Positions 25,397 to 34,972 are shown, counted from the stretch's first letter. The stretch: DNA of 64,000 bases from M55B112 sp964539395 (GCA_964539395.1 CAZIIU010000011.1:1-64000), one strand, 5' to 3'. Translations and numbers: made by a program. Notes: generated by a model not told the origin, from the letters alone.

Positions 25397-27400
25397 ATGA
25401 AAACAAAAGCTTTACCTCTAAATTTTATACTCTTCTCTGAAAGAGTGAGAATTATGACCCTCTCATTGATTATCTCCATTTTTATGGTAATGAATGCTCA
25501 ATCGCAAAACACAGTCGTTGACATTATCGTGAACAGCGAAGCGCACGAAAGCCTTGAGGATGCAGTTATTGCTGCCGGACTGGTTGATGCACTCTCAGGC
25601 GAAGGACCTTTTACCGTGTTTGCTCCAACCGATGATGCTTTCGCTGCTCTTGGTACGGAGACCATCAATGCTCTCTTTGCAGATGCTGAAGGTGCACTTG
25701 CCGATATTCTGAAGTACCATGTTATAAGTGGCAAGATCATGGAAGGTGACCTCTCCGACGGTCAGATCGCAACCATGCTCGAAGGAACCGATGCATTCAT
25801 CTCCCTGTTCGATGCAAAAGCATACATCAACCAGGCAATGATCACAGTTACCGACATCGAAGCCGACAACGGTGTAGTGCATGTCATCGATGCTGTTATT
25901 ACACAGCCTATGTCAATTGTCGACATCGTGGTTAACAGCCCGCGACACCAAACACTCGAAACTGCCGTTGTAGCTGCAGGACTTGCAGGTGCGCTCTCAG
26001 CTGAAGGAACGTTCACCCTGTTCGCACCTACCGATGACGCTTTTGAAGCTCTCGGCACTGAAACCATCAATGCACTCCTTGCAGATGCGGAGGGTGCTCT
26101 CGCCGAGATCCTTAAATACCACGTTGTAGGTGCAACAGCATTCTCAGGCAGCCTCTCAAACGGTGATAAATTCACTACGCTGGAAGGTTCTGAAATCGAA
26201 GTTACAATCACCGATGGCAACGTATTTATCAACGGTGCTCAGGTAATCTTCGCCGATTACAAAGCCCCCAACGGTGTGGTGCATGTTATCGACGCTGTAA
26301 TCACCCCGCCAACCACTACAGTCGTTGACATTATCGTGAACAGCGAAGCGCACGAAAGCCTTGAGGATGCAGTTATTGCTGCCGGACTGGTTGATGCACT
26401 CTCAGGCGAAGGACCTTTTACCGTGTTTGCTCCAACCGATGATGCTTTCGCTGCTCTTGGTACGGAGACCATCAATGCTCTCTTTGCAGATGCTGAAGGT
26501 GCACTTGCCGATATTCTGAAGTACCATGTTATAAGTGGCAAGATCATGGAAGGTGACCTCTCCGACGGTCAGATCGCAACCATGCTCGAAGGAACCGATG
26601 CATTCATCTCCCTGTTCGATGCAAAAGCATACATCAACCAGGCAATGATCACAGTTACCGACATCGAAGCCGACAACGGTGTAGTGCATGTCATCGATGC
26701 TGTTATTACACAGCCTATGTCAATTGTCGACATCGTGGTTAACAGCCCGCGACACCAAACACTCGAAACTGCCGTTGTAGCTGCAGGACTTGCAGGTGCG
26801 CTCTCAGCTGAAGGAACGTTCACCCTGTTCGCACCTACCGATGACGCTTTTGAAGCTCTCGGCACTGAAACCATCAATGCACTCCTTGCAGATGCGGAGG
26901 GTGCTCTCGCCGAGATCCTTAAATACCACGTTGTAGGTGCAACAGCATTCTCAGGCAGCCTCTCAAACGGTGATAAATTCACTACGCTGGAAGGTTCTGA
27001 AATCGAAGTTACAATCACCGATGGCAACGTATTTATCAACGGTGCTCAGGTAATCTTCGCCGATTACAAAGCCCCCAACGGTGTGGTGCATGTTATCGAC
27101 GCTGTAATCACCCCGCCAACCAGCACAAGGGAGATTACATTGTTTAACAATACGAGCGTGTATCCGAATCCTGCAACAGACCGGATCAATGTAAGGTTTG
27201 AACTGGGCAATACTTCTGAAGTTTCCATTGATATGTTGAATGTAACCGGACAAAAAGTTGCTGAAAGAAATCTTGGCAGACTTCCAGCCGGGTCGCACGA
27301 TTTCATGATGAGTACCAATTCAATGGAAGACGGAATCTACATAGTGATTGTGAACTCAGGAAACAGTGCTTTTGCAAGCAAAGTGAGGGTTTTGAGGTAG
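25397..27400 (+). CDS. secreted fasciclin (FAS1) repeat protein with type A T9SS sorting domain
   Basis: 667 residues: a signal peptide (cleavage near NAQSQ), four FAS1 domains in the order A-B-A'-B' (about 40-170, 175-305, 309-440, 445-575), and a C-terminal Por-secretion tail (about 585-667: VYPNPATDRINVRF, DMLNVTGQKV, GIYIVIV). FAS1 domains mediate adhesion; the tail directs export by type IX secretion and anchoring. The A-B pair is duplicated with no nucleotide difference that I can find, so the gene was very recently expanded or homogenised. The start at 25397 gives a long signal region; a second ATG at 25454 (MTLSLIIS) is also possible. A terminator follows. Confidence 0.93.
   Translation: MKTKALPLNFILFSERVRIMTLSLIISIFMVMNAQSQNTVVDIIVNSEAHESLEDAVIAAGLVDALSGEGPFTVFAPTDDAFAALGTETINALFADAEGALADILKYHVISGKIMEGDLSDGQIATMLEGTDAFISLFDAKAYINQAMITVTDIEADNGVVHVIDAVITQPMSIVDIVVNSPRHQTLETAVVAAGLAGALSAEGTFTLFAPTDDAFEALGTETINALLADAEGALAEILKYHVVGATAFSGSLSNGDKFTTLEGSEIEVTITDGNVFINGAQVIFADYKAPNGVVHVIDAVITPPTTTVVDIIVNSEAHESLEDAVIAAGLVDALSGEGPFTVFAPTDDAFAALGTETINALFADAEGALADILKYHVISGKIMEGDLSDGQIATMLEGTDAFISLFDAKAYINQAMITVTDIEADNGVVHVIDAVITQPMSIVDIVVNSPRHQTLETAVVAAGLAGALSAEGTFTLFAPTDDAFEALGTETINALLADAEGALAEILKYHVVGATAFSGSLSNGDKFTTLEGSEIEVTITDGNVFINGAQVIFADYKAPNGVVHVIDAVITPPTSTREITLFNNTSVYPNPATDRINVRFELGNTSEVSIDMLNVTGQKVAERNLGRLPAGSHDFMMSTNSMEDGIYIVIVNSGNSAFASKVRVLR
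25511..27122 (+). repeat. perfect 807-bp tandem duplication inside the FAS1 gene
   Basis: Segment 25511-26317 is repeated at 26318-27122 with a constant offset of 807 bases (269 codons, in frame). I compared the copies line by line and found no substitutions until 26316 versus 27123. Each copy holds two different FAS1 domains. Confidence 0.95.
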
Positions 27401-27421
27401 CACTCTTCCCGATTTCATATC

Positions 27422-27459
27422 AAAGGCTGCATACAAAATGTGTGCAGCCTTTTTATTTT
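27422..27459 (+). terminator. rho-independent terminator after the FAS1 gene
   Basis: AAAGGCTGCA / TGCAGCCTTT 10-bp perfect stem followed by a T-rich tract. Confidence 0.88.
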
Positions 27460-27485
27460 TCAGTTGGTTATCTCATCTTTGTATC

Positions 27486-28589
27486 ATGAGATATAAAACG
27501 ACAATCCTTCTGCTAATGCTATTCATGATGAAGGCTCATACCCAGCAGAACATCCTTGATAGCCGGGATATCCAATACAAAGTCGAAAGATGTCTCTATG
27601 CAGCATATGGTTTTAATTTTTCAGAAGCAAAGGCAATTCAGAAAGAGCTTAAAAGTGAGTTGCCACAACATCCGGTCTCCTGGTTCCTCAACGCACTCAT
27701 AACCTACTGGGAATTCTTTCCGATACTTCCGGACGACCCGGAGTTAAATGGATTTATTTCAAATATGGATCGTGCAATAGACCTGGCAGGTGAAATGCTG
27801 TCGAGGGATCCCGGGAGCATGGAAGGTGTCTTTTTTGATATGCACGCACGGGCCTTCAAGGCCATGTTTTGGGCTGATAACGGAAAGCCCGGCAAGGTGA
27901 TCGCAGACCTGAACAATATGTACCGCAGTACCATGCTGGGAATTGACTATAAAACAAGCTTCAATGAATTCTATTTCAGCTCGGGATTATACAATTATTA
28001 TATTGAGGCATATGTGGAAAAACACCCTAAGTACAAACCTTTGGCACTGCTTTTCAGAAAGGGTGATAAAAAGCTTGGTCTGAAAGAACTTGAATATGCA
28101 ATCAACAATACGACCTATATCAGATTCGAGGCCAGGCTGTTCATGTCTTTAATCCAACTGAACTATGAAAAAAATATGGAACAGGCACTTGAACATACTG
28201 CGCACTTATACAACCATTTTCCAAAGAATATTTATTATCTAAGCCAGTACCTGATCATTCTCGTCCACAATAAACAATACACGGTTGCCTCTGTCCTGAA
28301 CTCAAATCTTTCAACGGTGGATAACGACTTTCACAGGATGATCCACCAGTTAATAGAGGGATTTGTTTCCGAGAAACAGAAAAACGATCATGCCCGGGCA
28401 AGGATGCTTTATGAAGATGCAATCCGATATTCAGAGCAGTATGGCCCCATCGCCAATCTTTACGGTGCGATTGCATACGCAGGTCTTGCACGCATCTCAG
28501 ACAAGGAAGACGATCCTGCTACAGCCAGGAAACACAGAAAAAATTCCTTGCGTTTATCAGATTATGATTTCATTCTTGATTTCAGATAA
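27486..28589 (+). CDS. secreted TPR-like hypothetical protein
   Basis: 367 residues from the chosen ATG: signal peptide (MRYKTTILLLMLFMMKAHTQ) then all-helical sequence with TPR-like spacing but no confident family. Helical pairs occur around NFSEAKAIQKELKSELPQHP and NMEQALEHTAHLYNHFPKN. An ATG 48 bases upstream lies inside the preceding terminator stem, so I reject it. The final codons (FILDFR-stop) lie in the first unit of a 25-bp tandem repeat that continues past the stop. Function unknown; the periplasm is likely. Confidence 0.75.
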   Translation: MRYKTTILLLMLFMMKAHTQQNILDSRDIQYKVERCLYAAYGFNFSEAKAIQKELKSELPQHPVSWFLNALITYWEFFPILPDDPELNGFISNMDRAIDLAGEMLSRDPGSMEGVFFDMHARAFKAMFWADNGKPGKVIADLNNMYRSTMLGIDYKTSFNEFYFSSGLYNYYIEAYVEKHPKYKPLALLFRKGDKKLGLKELEYAINNTTYIRFEARLFMSLIQLNYEKNMEQALEHTAHLYNHFPKNIYYLSQYLIILVHNKQYTVASVLNSNLSTVDNDFHRMIHQLIEGFVSEKQKNDHARARMLYEDAIRYSEQYGPIANLYGAIAYAGLARISDKEDDPATARKHRKNSLRLSDYDFILDFR

Positions 28590-28699
28590 TTGATACATTC
28601 TTGATTTCGGATAATTGATACATTCTTGATTTCAGATAATTGATACATTCTTGATTTCAGATAATTGATACATTCTTGATTTCGGATAATTGATACATT
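28571..28699. repeat. five-copy 25-bp tandem repeat
   Basis: Five contiguous copies of a 25-bp unit (starting CATTCTTGATTTC and ending AATTGATA) begin at 28571, 28596, 28621, 28646 and 28671, plus a 4-base partial unit. They differ only at position 14 of the unit (A, G, A, A, G). The first copy covers the stop codon of the upstream gene. Confidence 0.95.
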
Positions 28700-28760
28700 G
28701 AAGGTCACAGCCTGAAAAATGTCGCCAAAAAAATAGCATCTTTTAGTGAACTCTCCCGGC

Positions 28761-29639
28761 TCATTTCCGCGGTCGCCACATGATCAGATAGATCCCAATG
28801 ATTGTTGCCAGTCCACCAGCAACCTGGATTCCGGTTGGAAAAACATTCAGAAAGAACCACGCCAGCAGTAATGTCCAAACCCCCTTTGAACTAATTATCA
28901 ATGATGTTGTGGTCGCTTCGATCCGGCGCAGTGCCTGATAGGCAAATACGATGGTAAGCAGCGTTTCAAAAAGTGACCCAAGCGCCAGATCACGCCAAAC
29001 GATCCAGTCAAAACGAATGCTTTCTCCGTTTATCAAAATCATGCTCAAAAAGACTAGAGCAAGAAGAGTTGTCCTGGCCAACGACATCAGCTCCGGATCG
29101 AGGTATTCTTTGAATCTGCGTCCGGAAATCGTGGCCAAAGAAAAGAGGAATGAAGCCACTATCACATATATTGCACCGGGATCAAGTAACCCGTTAAATG
29201 CACCATCCCGGAAGTTAATAGCAAAAACTCCGGCAACAGCTACCAGTATTCCAACAACCTGCATTCTGCCGAACCTCTCCTTCAGCAGTGTAATTCCCAT
29301 AATGGTTACAAAGACCGGCCCGATATTCCCGATAAACGAGACTACCGCAGGATTCTCCATGGCCCTGATCGCCAGGTAAAACAGTCCTGTGGCAGCCCCT
29401 TCAAGAACAGCGATCAGCAATGCAATCCCCAGTTTTCGACGGGTGTTTACTTTAATGAACCTGTAATTCCCTCGTCCGAAATACCAGGCACCGTTCCAAA
29501 CCACCCCTAAAGTAAACCAGACAGCACCGAACTGGATCATGGAAACCTGGTTCAATACCGACTTGCTGAAAATGAATGAGGAGGAGAGCGCGATGGCGGC
29601 ACCAAGTGCGAAAAGATAACCGGCTGAATACTGCTTCAT
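28761..29639 (-). CDS. EamA/DMT family transporter
   Basis: 292 residues with about ten predicted hydrophobic helices arranged as two homologous EamA halves (about 5-140 and 150-290), the usual architecture of drug/metabolite exporters of the inner membrane. Family features include the PAVVSFIGNIGPVFVTIMGI helix and the second-half VPGG-like loop region. The substrate cannot be inferred. It stands alone, convergent with the TPR-like gene. Confidence 0.88.
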   Translation of the reverse strand: MKQYSAGYLFALGAAIALSSSFIFSKSVLNQVSMIQFGAVWFTLGVVWNGAWYFGRGNYRFIKVNTRRKLGIALLIAVLEGAATGLFYLAIRAMENPAVVSFIGNIGPVFVTIMGITLLKERFGRMQVVGILVAVAGVFAINFRDGAFNGLLDPGAIYVIVASFLFSLATISGRRFKEYLDPELMSLARTTLLALVFLSMILINGESIRFDWIVWRDLALGSLFETLLTIVFAYQALRRIEATTTSLIISSKGVWTLLLAWFFLNVFPTGIQVAGGLATIIGIYLIMWRPRK

Positions 29640-29780
29640 TGAGATTATCGAATCTATTAACGGACCAAATCTAGCAAATTAATTGTAATGTATCCGGCCA
29701 GGTTTCTGTTTCCAGTATAAGCCTCGCTTAAACCGGACCTGTCAAAACGCTAATCCCATGGCTGCTTTCATTGCGGCATC

Positions 29781-29808
29781 AAATAAAAGACCCCGCCTTA
29801 TATGCGGG
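29781..29808 (-). terminator. candidate terminator of the hydrogenase operon
   Basis: On the minus strand CCCGC / GCGGG with a 7-nt loop is followed by TCTTTTATTT, about 20 bases after the hydC stop codon. Confidence 0.55.
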
Positions 29809-29826
29809 TGCATTCACCATATTAAC

Positions 29827-30321
29827 CTATTCTTTTTGTATTGTATATTCTTTAAGGATTTCTTTTACATCATCAGGGGCCACACGACCATAAGTCTTCT
29901 CCCCCACCAGTACAACGGGTGCAAGGCCGCAAGCTCCAACGCAACGCAGGCAACTCAGTGAGAATTTCCCATCCGGGGAGGTCTCACCCACCTGAACATC
30001 CAGCTGCCTCTTAAACTCGGCCAGCACATTTTCCGCTCCCCTTACGTAGCAGGCCGTTCCGGTACATATCGATATCGGGAACTCACCCCTGGGTATCATG
30101 GTAAAAAACGAATAGAAGGTTACTACGCCGTATACCTTGGCAACCGAAATATTCATCTTTTCTGCGATCACCTCCTGCACCTCAGCGGGCAGGTAACCAA
30201 ATTCGCTCTGGGTTTTATGAAGCACACTGATCAACTCACCATGATCATTATTGAATTCATCACAAAAATTGTGAATCTTTTCAACCTGGTCTTCTCTAAG
30301 TTCTATTTTAACGCTTGACAT
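29827..30321 (-). CDS. hydC: hydrogenase subunit HydC (NuoE-like [2Fe-2S])
   Basis: 164 residues, homologous to the 24-kDa NuoE subunit. The thioredoxin-fold [2Fe-2S] ligands are visible as CTGTACYVRGAENV and SCLRCVGACGLAP. It is preceded by the helical domain (FGYLPAEVQEVIAEKMNISVAKVYGVVTFY). In trimeric electron-bifurcating or NADH-linked hydrogenases it passes electrons with HydB to HydA. Last gene of the ten-gene operon, 24 bases after hydA. Confidence 0.93.
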   Translation of the reverse strand: MSSVKIELREDQVEKIHNFCDEFNNDHGELISVLHKTQSEFGYLPAEVQEVIAEKMNISVAKVYGVVTFYSFFTMIPRGEFPISICTGTACYVRGAENVLAEFKRQLDVQVGETSPDGKFSLSCLRCVGACGLAPVVLVGEKTYGRVAPDDVKEILKEYTIQKE

Positions 30322-30345
30322 AATTCAGCTTTTTAATCTGTTGAT

Positions 30346-32121
30346 CTATATTTCAAATTTCCGTTTTTTTCTTTCAAAATAGTGTGTATGTAACAGTTCA
30401 TGTGCCTTCTCACTCATTGGTTCACCCAGGAATTCTTCGTATAGTTTGATGATATAGGGATTCTCATGCGATTTCCTAAGCACCTTGCCCTCATCTTCCG
30501 CATAGATCGCTTTCGTACGGGCCTTCAGGATACTTGAATCGCCATGGTGGAGCGGCTGACCACCGCCACCGATGCATCCACCCGGACAAGCCATGATCTC
30601 TATTGCATGATACTCAGAGGTTCCGGCTTTAACCTCTTCAAGCAACTTCCTGGCATTGCCTAATCCGTGAGCAATCCCGATTTTTATATCCAGACCGTCA
30701 AAATCGACCGTCGCCGACCGGATACCCTCCAGTCCACGAAGCTGCTTAAAGTCAACCGACTCAAGTTCTTTCCCTGTGTGCAGTTCATAAGCTGTTCGGG
30801 TAGCAGCTTCGATTACACCCCCAGTCGCACCAAAGATCACTCCTGCACCGGTCGATTCTCCCAGCGGTGCATCAAACTCGCTGTCATCCATATCCACCAG
30901 GTCGATATTTGCCTGTTTGATCAGATGCGCAAGCTCGCGTGTTGTAATCGAATAATCAACATCCGGATTACCATCCACTTTGAATTCCTCGCGCTGGCAC
31001 TCATATTTTTTTGCCAGGCAGGGCATCACGGATACCACAACCATCTCCTTCCTTTCAACACCGATCTTTTCAGCAAAATAGCTCTTGGCAATTGAGCCGA
31101 ACATCTGCTGTGGTGAGCGTGCCGTCGACGGAATATCCTTCATTTCCGGGAAATGGTATTCGAAAAAGTTCACCCACCCAGGACAACAGCTTGTCAGAAT
31201 CGGCAGCTTCACCTCCTTGTCTCCATTCAGGTGCCTGGTTAGCCGGCTAAGTAACTCCGTTCCCTCCTCCATAATTGTCAGATCGGCAGCAAAATCAGTA
31301 TCGAACACATAGTCAAACCCCAGGCTCTTCAAAGCCGTTACCATCTTTCCTGTTACCCTGGTCCCGGGCTTCATTCCGAACTCCTCCCCCAGTGCTGCCC
31401 TGACTGCAGGGGCTGTCTGTACAACTACAGTTTTTGTGGGATCGCTCAGCGCCTGTATGACTTTAGGTGTATGGTCAACCTCTGTAAGTGCACCCGTAGG
31501 ACATACAGCCACACATTGCCCGCAATAGGTGCAGGAAGAATGTTCAAGATTCATCTCAAAGGCCGGTGCCACAACCGATTCGAAGCCCCTGTTAACTGCA
31601 TGAAGTGCTCCCACGGTCTGGAAATCATTGCACATCATTTCACACCGGCGGCACATGATACATTTATCAAGGTCCCTGATTATTGAGGGTGATGTATCCA
31701 GTCTGTAGGTCGACATTGCTGCATACTCATGACCAGGTATTTCCCGAATTCCTAGCTTAATTGCCATATTTTGCAGGTCGCAGCTACCCGATTTCGGACA
31801 AATCAGGCAATCCTTTGGATGATCACTTAAAATCAGCTCCATAACAGTTCTGCGTGCATTGATCACACGTATGCTATTGGTCCTTACCACCATGCCATCT
31901 GCCACAGCTGTTGAACAGGAGGGAGCCAGGTTCCTTCGTCCTTCAATCTCCACTGAACATATCCGACAGCCGCCCGGTTTATTTTCGATATTCAGATCCT
32001 TTAGATCCATATAACAGAGAACCGGGATTTCAATTCCGAGCTCCTTTGCAGCTTTATATACGGTGGTTCCTCTGGGTACCTCAACTGTTTTTCCGTCTAT
32101 TGTTAGTTTTACTTGATCCAT
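30346..32121 (-). CDS. hydA: [FeFe]-hydrogenase catalytic subunit HydA
   Basis: 591 residues. From the N-terminus: a plant-type [2Fe-2S] domain (CYMDLKDL, CRICSVEI), a His-Cys3 [4Fe-4S] site (HPKDCLICPKSGSC), two [4Fe-4S] clusters (CIMCRRCEMMC and CTYCGQCVAVC), then the H-cluster domain. All three H-cluster motifs are canonical: TSCCPGW (Cys312-Cys313), MPCLAKKYE and MACPGGCIGGGGQP. The proton-relay cysteine is therefore retained and the enzyme should make or consume H2. With HydB and HydC it fits the NADH/ferredoxin-linked group A3 type, probably electron-bifurcating. Confidence 0.96.
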   Translation of the reverse strand: MDQVKLTIDGKTVEVPRGTTVYKAAKELGIEIPVLCYMDLKDLNIENKPGGCRICSVEIEGRRNLAPSCSTAVADGMVVRTNSIRVINARRTVMELILSDHPKDCLICPKSGSCDLQNMAIKLGIREIPGHEYAAMSTYRLDTSPSIIRDLDKCIMCRRCEMMCNDFQTVGALHAVNRGFESVVAPAFEMNLEHSSCTYCGQCVAVCPTGALTEVDHTPKVIQALSDPTKTVVVQTAPAVRAALGEEFGMKPGTRVTGKMVTALKSLGFDYVFDTDFAADLTIMEEGTELLSRLTRHLNGDKEVKLPILTSCCPGWVNFFEYHFPEMKDIPSTARSPQQMFGSIAKSYFAEKIGVERKEMVVVSVMPCLAKKYECQREEFKVDGNPDVDYSITTRELAHLIKQANIDLVDMDDSEFDAPLGESTGAGVIFGATGGVIEAATRTAYELHTGKELESVDFKQLRGLEGIRSATVDFDGLDIKIGIAHGLGNARKLLEEVKAGTSEYHAIEIMACPGGCIGGGGQPLHHGDSSILKARTKAIYAEDEGKVLRKSHENPYIIKLYEEFLGEPMSEKAHELLHTHYFERKKRKFEI

Positions 32122-32131
32122 CTTTATTCCT

Positions 32132-33925
32132 TTATTTTAAGATAACAGCATCGAATTTACATTTCTCCATACAAGCACCACACTTGATGCAAATCGCCGG
32201 GTTTACCACATGCAATTCTTTTCGCTCCCCGGTTATCGCTCCAACGGGACAGGCCCTTGCACAGGCAGTACAGCCCACACAGTTCTCCTCCAGGATGAAA
32301 TATTCCAGGAGGTCCTTACAAACACCAGCAGTACATTTCTTATCGACCACATGTGCCCGGTATTCCTCCATAAAATTATCGAGTGTTGAAAGTACCGGGT
32401 TTGGAGAACTCTGGCCCAGGCCACACAGCGAAGTATCCTTGATCACCTCACCCAGGTTGCGGAGCCTGTCGAGATCTGCCTCGACACCATTTCCGGTACA
32501 GATTCTGTCGAGCAGCTCATAAAGCCTTTTGTTACCGATGCGACACGGGGCACACTTGCCACACGACTCCTCAACGGTGAAATCGAGATAGAACCTGGCA
32601 ATGGAGACCATGCAATCATCTTCATCCATAACGATCATACCGCCTGAACCCATCATGGAACCGCTGGCCACAAGGTTCTCAAAATCGATCGGTGTATCCA
32701 GGTGCTTCTCTGTCAGACAACCTCCCGACGGACCGCCGGTCTGCACCGCCTTGAATCTTTTCCCATCCTTAATTCCTCCGCCAATCTCGAAGATCACCTC
32801 GCGCAGGGTTGTTCCCATCGGTACTTCAATCAATCCCACATTATTAATTTTTCCTGCCAGGGCAAACACCTTGGTCCCGGCCGACTTGGGGGTTCCGATA
32901 CTGCTGAACCATTTGGCCCCCTTGATAATAATAGCAGGCACATTCGCCAGTGTCTCAACGTTGTTCACGTTGGTGGGTTTGCCGAGGTAACCGCTTTCAG
33001 CGGGGAACGGCGGCTTGAGAGCAGGTTCGCCGCGCTCACCCTCCATGGAGTGAATCAGTGCAGTTTCCTCGCCGCATACAAATGCCCCGGCACCATATTT
33101 CATACCTATATCGAAATTGAAACCGGTACCCATGATATCCTTACCGAGCAGTCCGTACTCACGTGCCTGGTTCAGAGCGATCTTCAGACGCTGGATGGCA
33201 AGCGGGTATTCGGCACGGATGTAAATATATCCCTCATCGGCCCCGATGCAGTATCCAATAATGGCCATTGCCTCAAGCACTGAATGGGGATCACCTTCCA
33301 GGATGGAGCGGTCCATGAATGCACCGGGATCACCCTCATCCGCGTTGCATACCACATATTTTTTATCGGATTTGTTGTTTCGGGCAAATTCCCATTTTAG
33401 TCCGGCCGGAAATCCGGCACCGCCACGACCCCGCAAACCGGATGCCTTCACCAGTTCAATTATCTCCTCAGGGGTTGATTCTGTGAGTACCTTCCCGAGG
33501 GCCATATATCCTTCCCTGGCAATGTACTCATCAATACTCTCCGGATTAATAAACCCACAGTTTCGAAGGGCGATCCTGATCTGCTTCTTATAGAATCCCA
33601 TCTTTGAAGAATCCTCGATCTCTCCTTTGCTCTTCGGATCCTTGTAAAGAAGTCTTTTTACCCTTCTTCCTTTAACAATATGTTCCTCAATAATATCCTC
33701 TGCATCTTCCGGTTTTACCTGTGTATAGAATGTATTGTCGGGCATAACCTTTACAATCGGACCCTTTTCACAGAAGCCAAAGCAGCCGGTCATGATCACC
33801 TGGACGGTCTCATTCAGTCCCTGTTTAACCAGTTCCTTCTTCAGCTTTTCAATAAGTAAATCACTTTCGGAGGCCTTGCAACCGGTACCTCCGCACACAA
33901 GCAGGTGCATGCTGTATTTCGACAT
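32132..33925 (-). CDS. hydB: hydrogenase subunit HydB (NuoF-like flavoprotein)
   Basis: 597 residues with four parts: an N-terminal thioredoxin-like [2Fe-2S] domain (CGGTGCKASESD, TGCFGFCEKGP); the NuoF core with the FMN/NADH sites (GLRGRGGAGFPAGLKW, NADEGDPGAFMDRS); the SLBB and N3-type [4Fe-4S] site (ESCGKCAPCRIG); and a C-terminal 2x[4Fe-4S] ferredoxin (CVGCTACARACP, CIKCGACMEKC). This is the standard HydB of NAD-linked [FeFe]-hydrogenases. It is the diaphorase half that exchanges electrons with NAD(H). Ten bases separate it from hydA. Confidence 0.96.
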   Translation of the reverse strand: MSKYSMHLLVCGGTGCKASESDLLIEKLKKELVKQGLNETVQVIMTGCFGFCEKGPIVKVMPDNTFYTQVKPEDAEDIIEEHIVKGRRVKRLLYKDPKSKGEIEDSSKMGFYKKQIRIALRNCGFINPESIDEYIAREGYMALGKVLTESTPEEIIELVKASGLRGRGGAGFPAGLKWEFARNNKSDKKYVVCNADEGDPGAFMDRSILEGDPHSVLEAMAIIGYCIGADEGYIYIRAEYPLAIQRLKIALNQAREYGLLGKDIMGTGFNFDIGMKYGAGAFVCGEETALIHSMEGERGEPALKPPFPAESGYLGKPTNVNNVETLANVPAIIIKGAKWFSSIGTPKSAGTKVFALAGKINNVGLIEVPMGTTLREVIFEIGGGIKDGKRFKAVQTGGPSGGCLTEKHLDTPIDFENLVASGSMMGSGGMIVMDEDDCMVSIARFYLDFTVEESCGKCAPCRIGNKRLYELLDRICTGNGVEADLDRLRNLGEVIKDTSLCGLGQSSPNPVLSTLDNFMEEYRAHVVDKKCTAGVCKDLLEYFILEENCVGCTACARACPVGAITGERKELHVVNPAICIKCGACMEKCKFDAVILK

Positions 33926-33938
33926 TGTATATTCTCCT

Positions 33939-34340
33939 TTATTCGTTAGTATCTATCGTTTCATAATTTACCGGGATGATTCCATCCACCAGTTCACCCT
34001 CCTTGATGAACTTTTCTATAATCTCGTCCGCCTTCCTGGTATCCACACCGCCAAATACAATCGGATCCTGACCAGGGAGCCTGACCTCGATGGTTGGCTC
34101 TGCATAGCAATACCCCATACATCCTGTCTGGGTTACTACCGCTTCAATGCCGCGCTTTTCAAGCTGTTCGCTCAGGAATTCCATGGTCTGCTTGGCCCCG
34201 GATGCAATTCCACATGTGGCCATAGCTACCTTAACCTGCACAAGTTTATCGGCATCCTCGCCCTTATGACGAAGATTAATTCCTGCATTCTGTTCCTCCC
34301 TGATCCGTTTCAGGTCTGCAAGTGATTTAATTTTTCCCAT
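33939..34340 (-). CDS. thioredoxin-like [2Fe-2S] ferredoxin
   Basis: 133 residues with a thioredoxin-like ferredoxin fold. Ligand cysteines are ATCGIASGAK and QTGCMGYCYAEP, the same layout as the N-terminal domain of HydB just downstream, suggesting shared ancestry. The N-terminal helix (KSLADLKRIREEQNAGINLR) is typical of the small protein found in hydrogenase operons of Clostridia and Thermotogae. Likely an electron-transfer accessory of HydABC. Confidence 0.88.
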   Translation of the reverse strand: MGKIKSLADLKRIREEQNAGINLRHKGEDADKLVQVKVAMATCGIASGAKQTMEFLSEQLEKRGIEAVVTQTGCMGYCYAEPTIEVRLPGQDPIVFGGVDTRKADEIIEKFIKEGELVDGIIPVNYETIDTNE

Positions 34341-34401
34341 CGCTTTTAAATATTGATATTCTGTTTACAATTTAATAATTATGTTCCTAATCTGCATTCA
34401 T

Positions 34402-34947
34402 TTACCACTTCAATCCGATCTCCTCGAGGTTATTTTGAATCAATCCTGATAACTGTTCCTTCAACTCGTTACCGGTCAGACTGCCGATCTCCAGCTCTCT
34501 CCTGACCTCCGCTGAGCCTATCTCAAATTCGCCATGTTCTGTTTTGCATTTCAATATGATATCTGTCTTCTGCTTTCCTGAAGCCAGGAGCCACCAGCAT
34601 CCGGCAATATCTCCCGGTGGCTGGATGTCGGAATGACCTGCATAGAAGTCAGCTATCAATACCGTACCCCTGTTCTCTTCTGAATGCACCTCAACCCAAC
34701 CGCCTGTCATCTCCGCATGCTGTCGCAATAATGGAATCCCCATTCCCACCTTTCTGGTTGTTCGTGAAGTAAAGAACGGATCGGCGGTCATGGCAACCTT
34801 CTCCCGGCTCATTCCCCTGCCGTTATCACGGATTTCAAGCCGCAGTTGATTGTCAGGAGACAGTTCCATCCTCAGTTCAACCCTGTCGGCACCGGCCGCA
34901 ATACTGTTTTCGGCTATATCAAGTATATGCAGTGCTACCTCTTTCAT
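34402..34947 (-). CDS. GHKL-type ATP-binding protein
   Basis: 181 residues. The N-terminal 110 form a histidine-kinase-type ATPase fold with the N box (LDIAENSIAAGA), G1 box (IRDNGRGM) and G2 region (VGMGIPLLRQHAEMTGG). There is no dimerisation/phosphoacceptor His domain and no membrane segment, so it is not a classical sensor kinase. The C-terminal 70 residues have no recognisable domain. Such stand-alone ATPases recur in [FeFe]-hydrogenase operons with PHP and DRTGG genes. Inferred role: regulatory kinase or switch protein. Confidence 0.82.
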   Translation of the reverse strand: MKEVALHILDIAENSIAAGADRVELRMELSPDNQLRLEIRDNGRGMSREKVAMTADPFFTSRTTRKVGMGIPLLRQHAEMTGGWVEVHSEENRGTVLIADFYAGHSDIQPPGDIAGCWWLLASGKQKTDIILKCKTEHGEFEIGSAEVRRELEIGSLTGNELKEQLSGLIQNNLEEIGLKW

Positions 34948-34972
34948 AAATCATATTTGACCAATTCTATTA

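Noticed and set aside
25498..27318. long antisense ORFs opposite the FAS1 gene (repeated identically)
   Set aside because: They repeat only because the FAS1 gene is duplicated; composition is that of a reverse-frame shadow and none has a family-like sequence.
28571..28699. possible CRISPR-like repeat array
   Set aside because: The 25-bp units are directly contiguous with no spacers and no cas genes are present; it is a simple tandem repeat.
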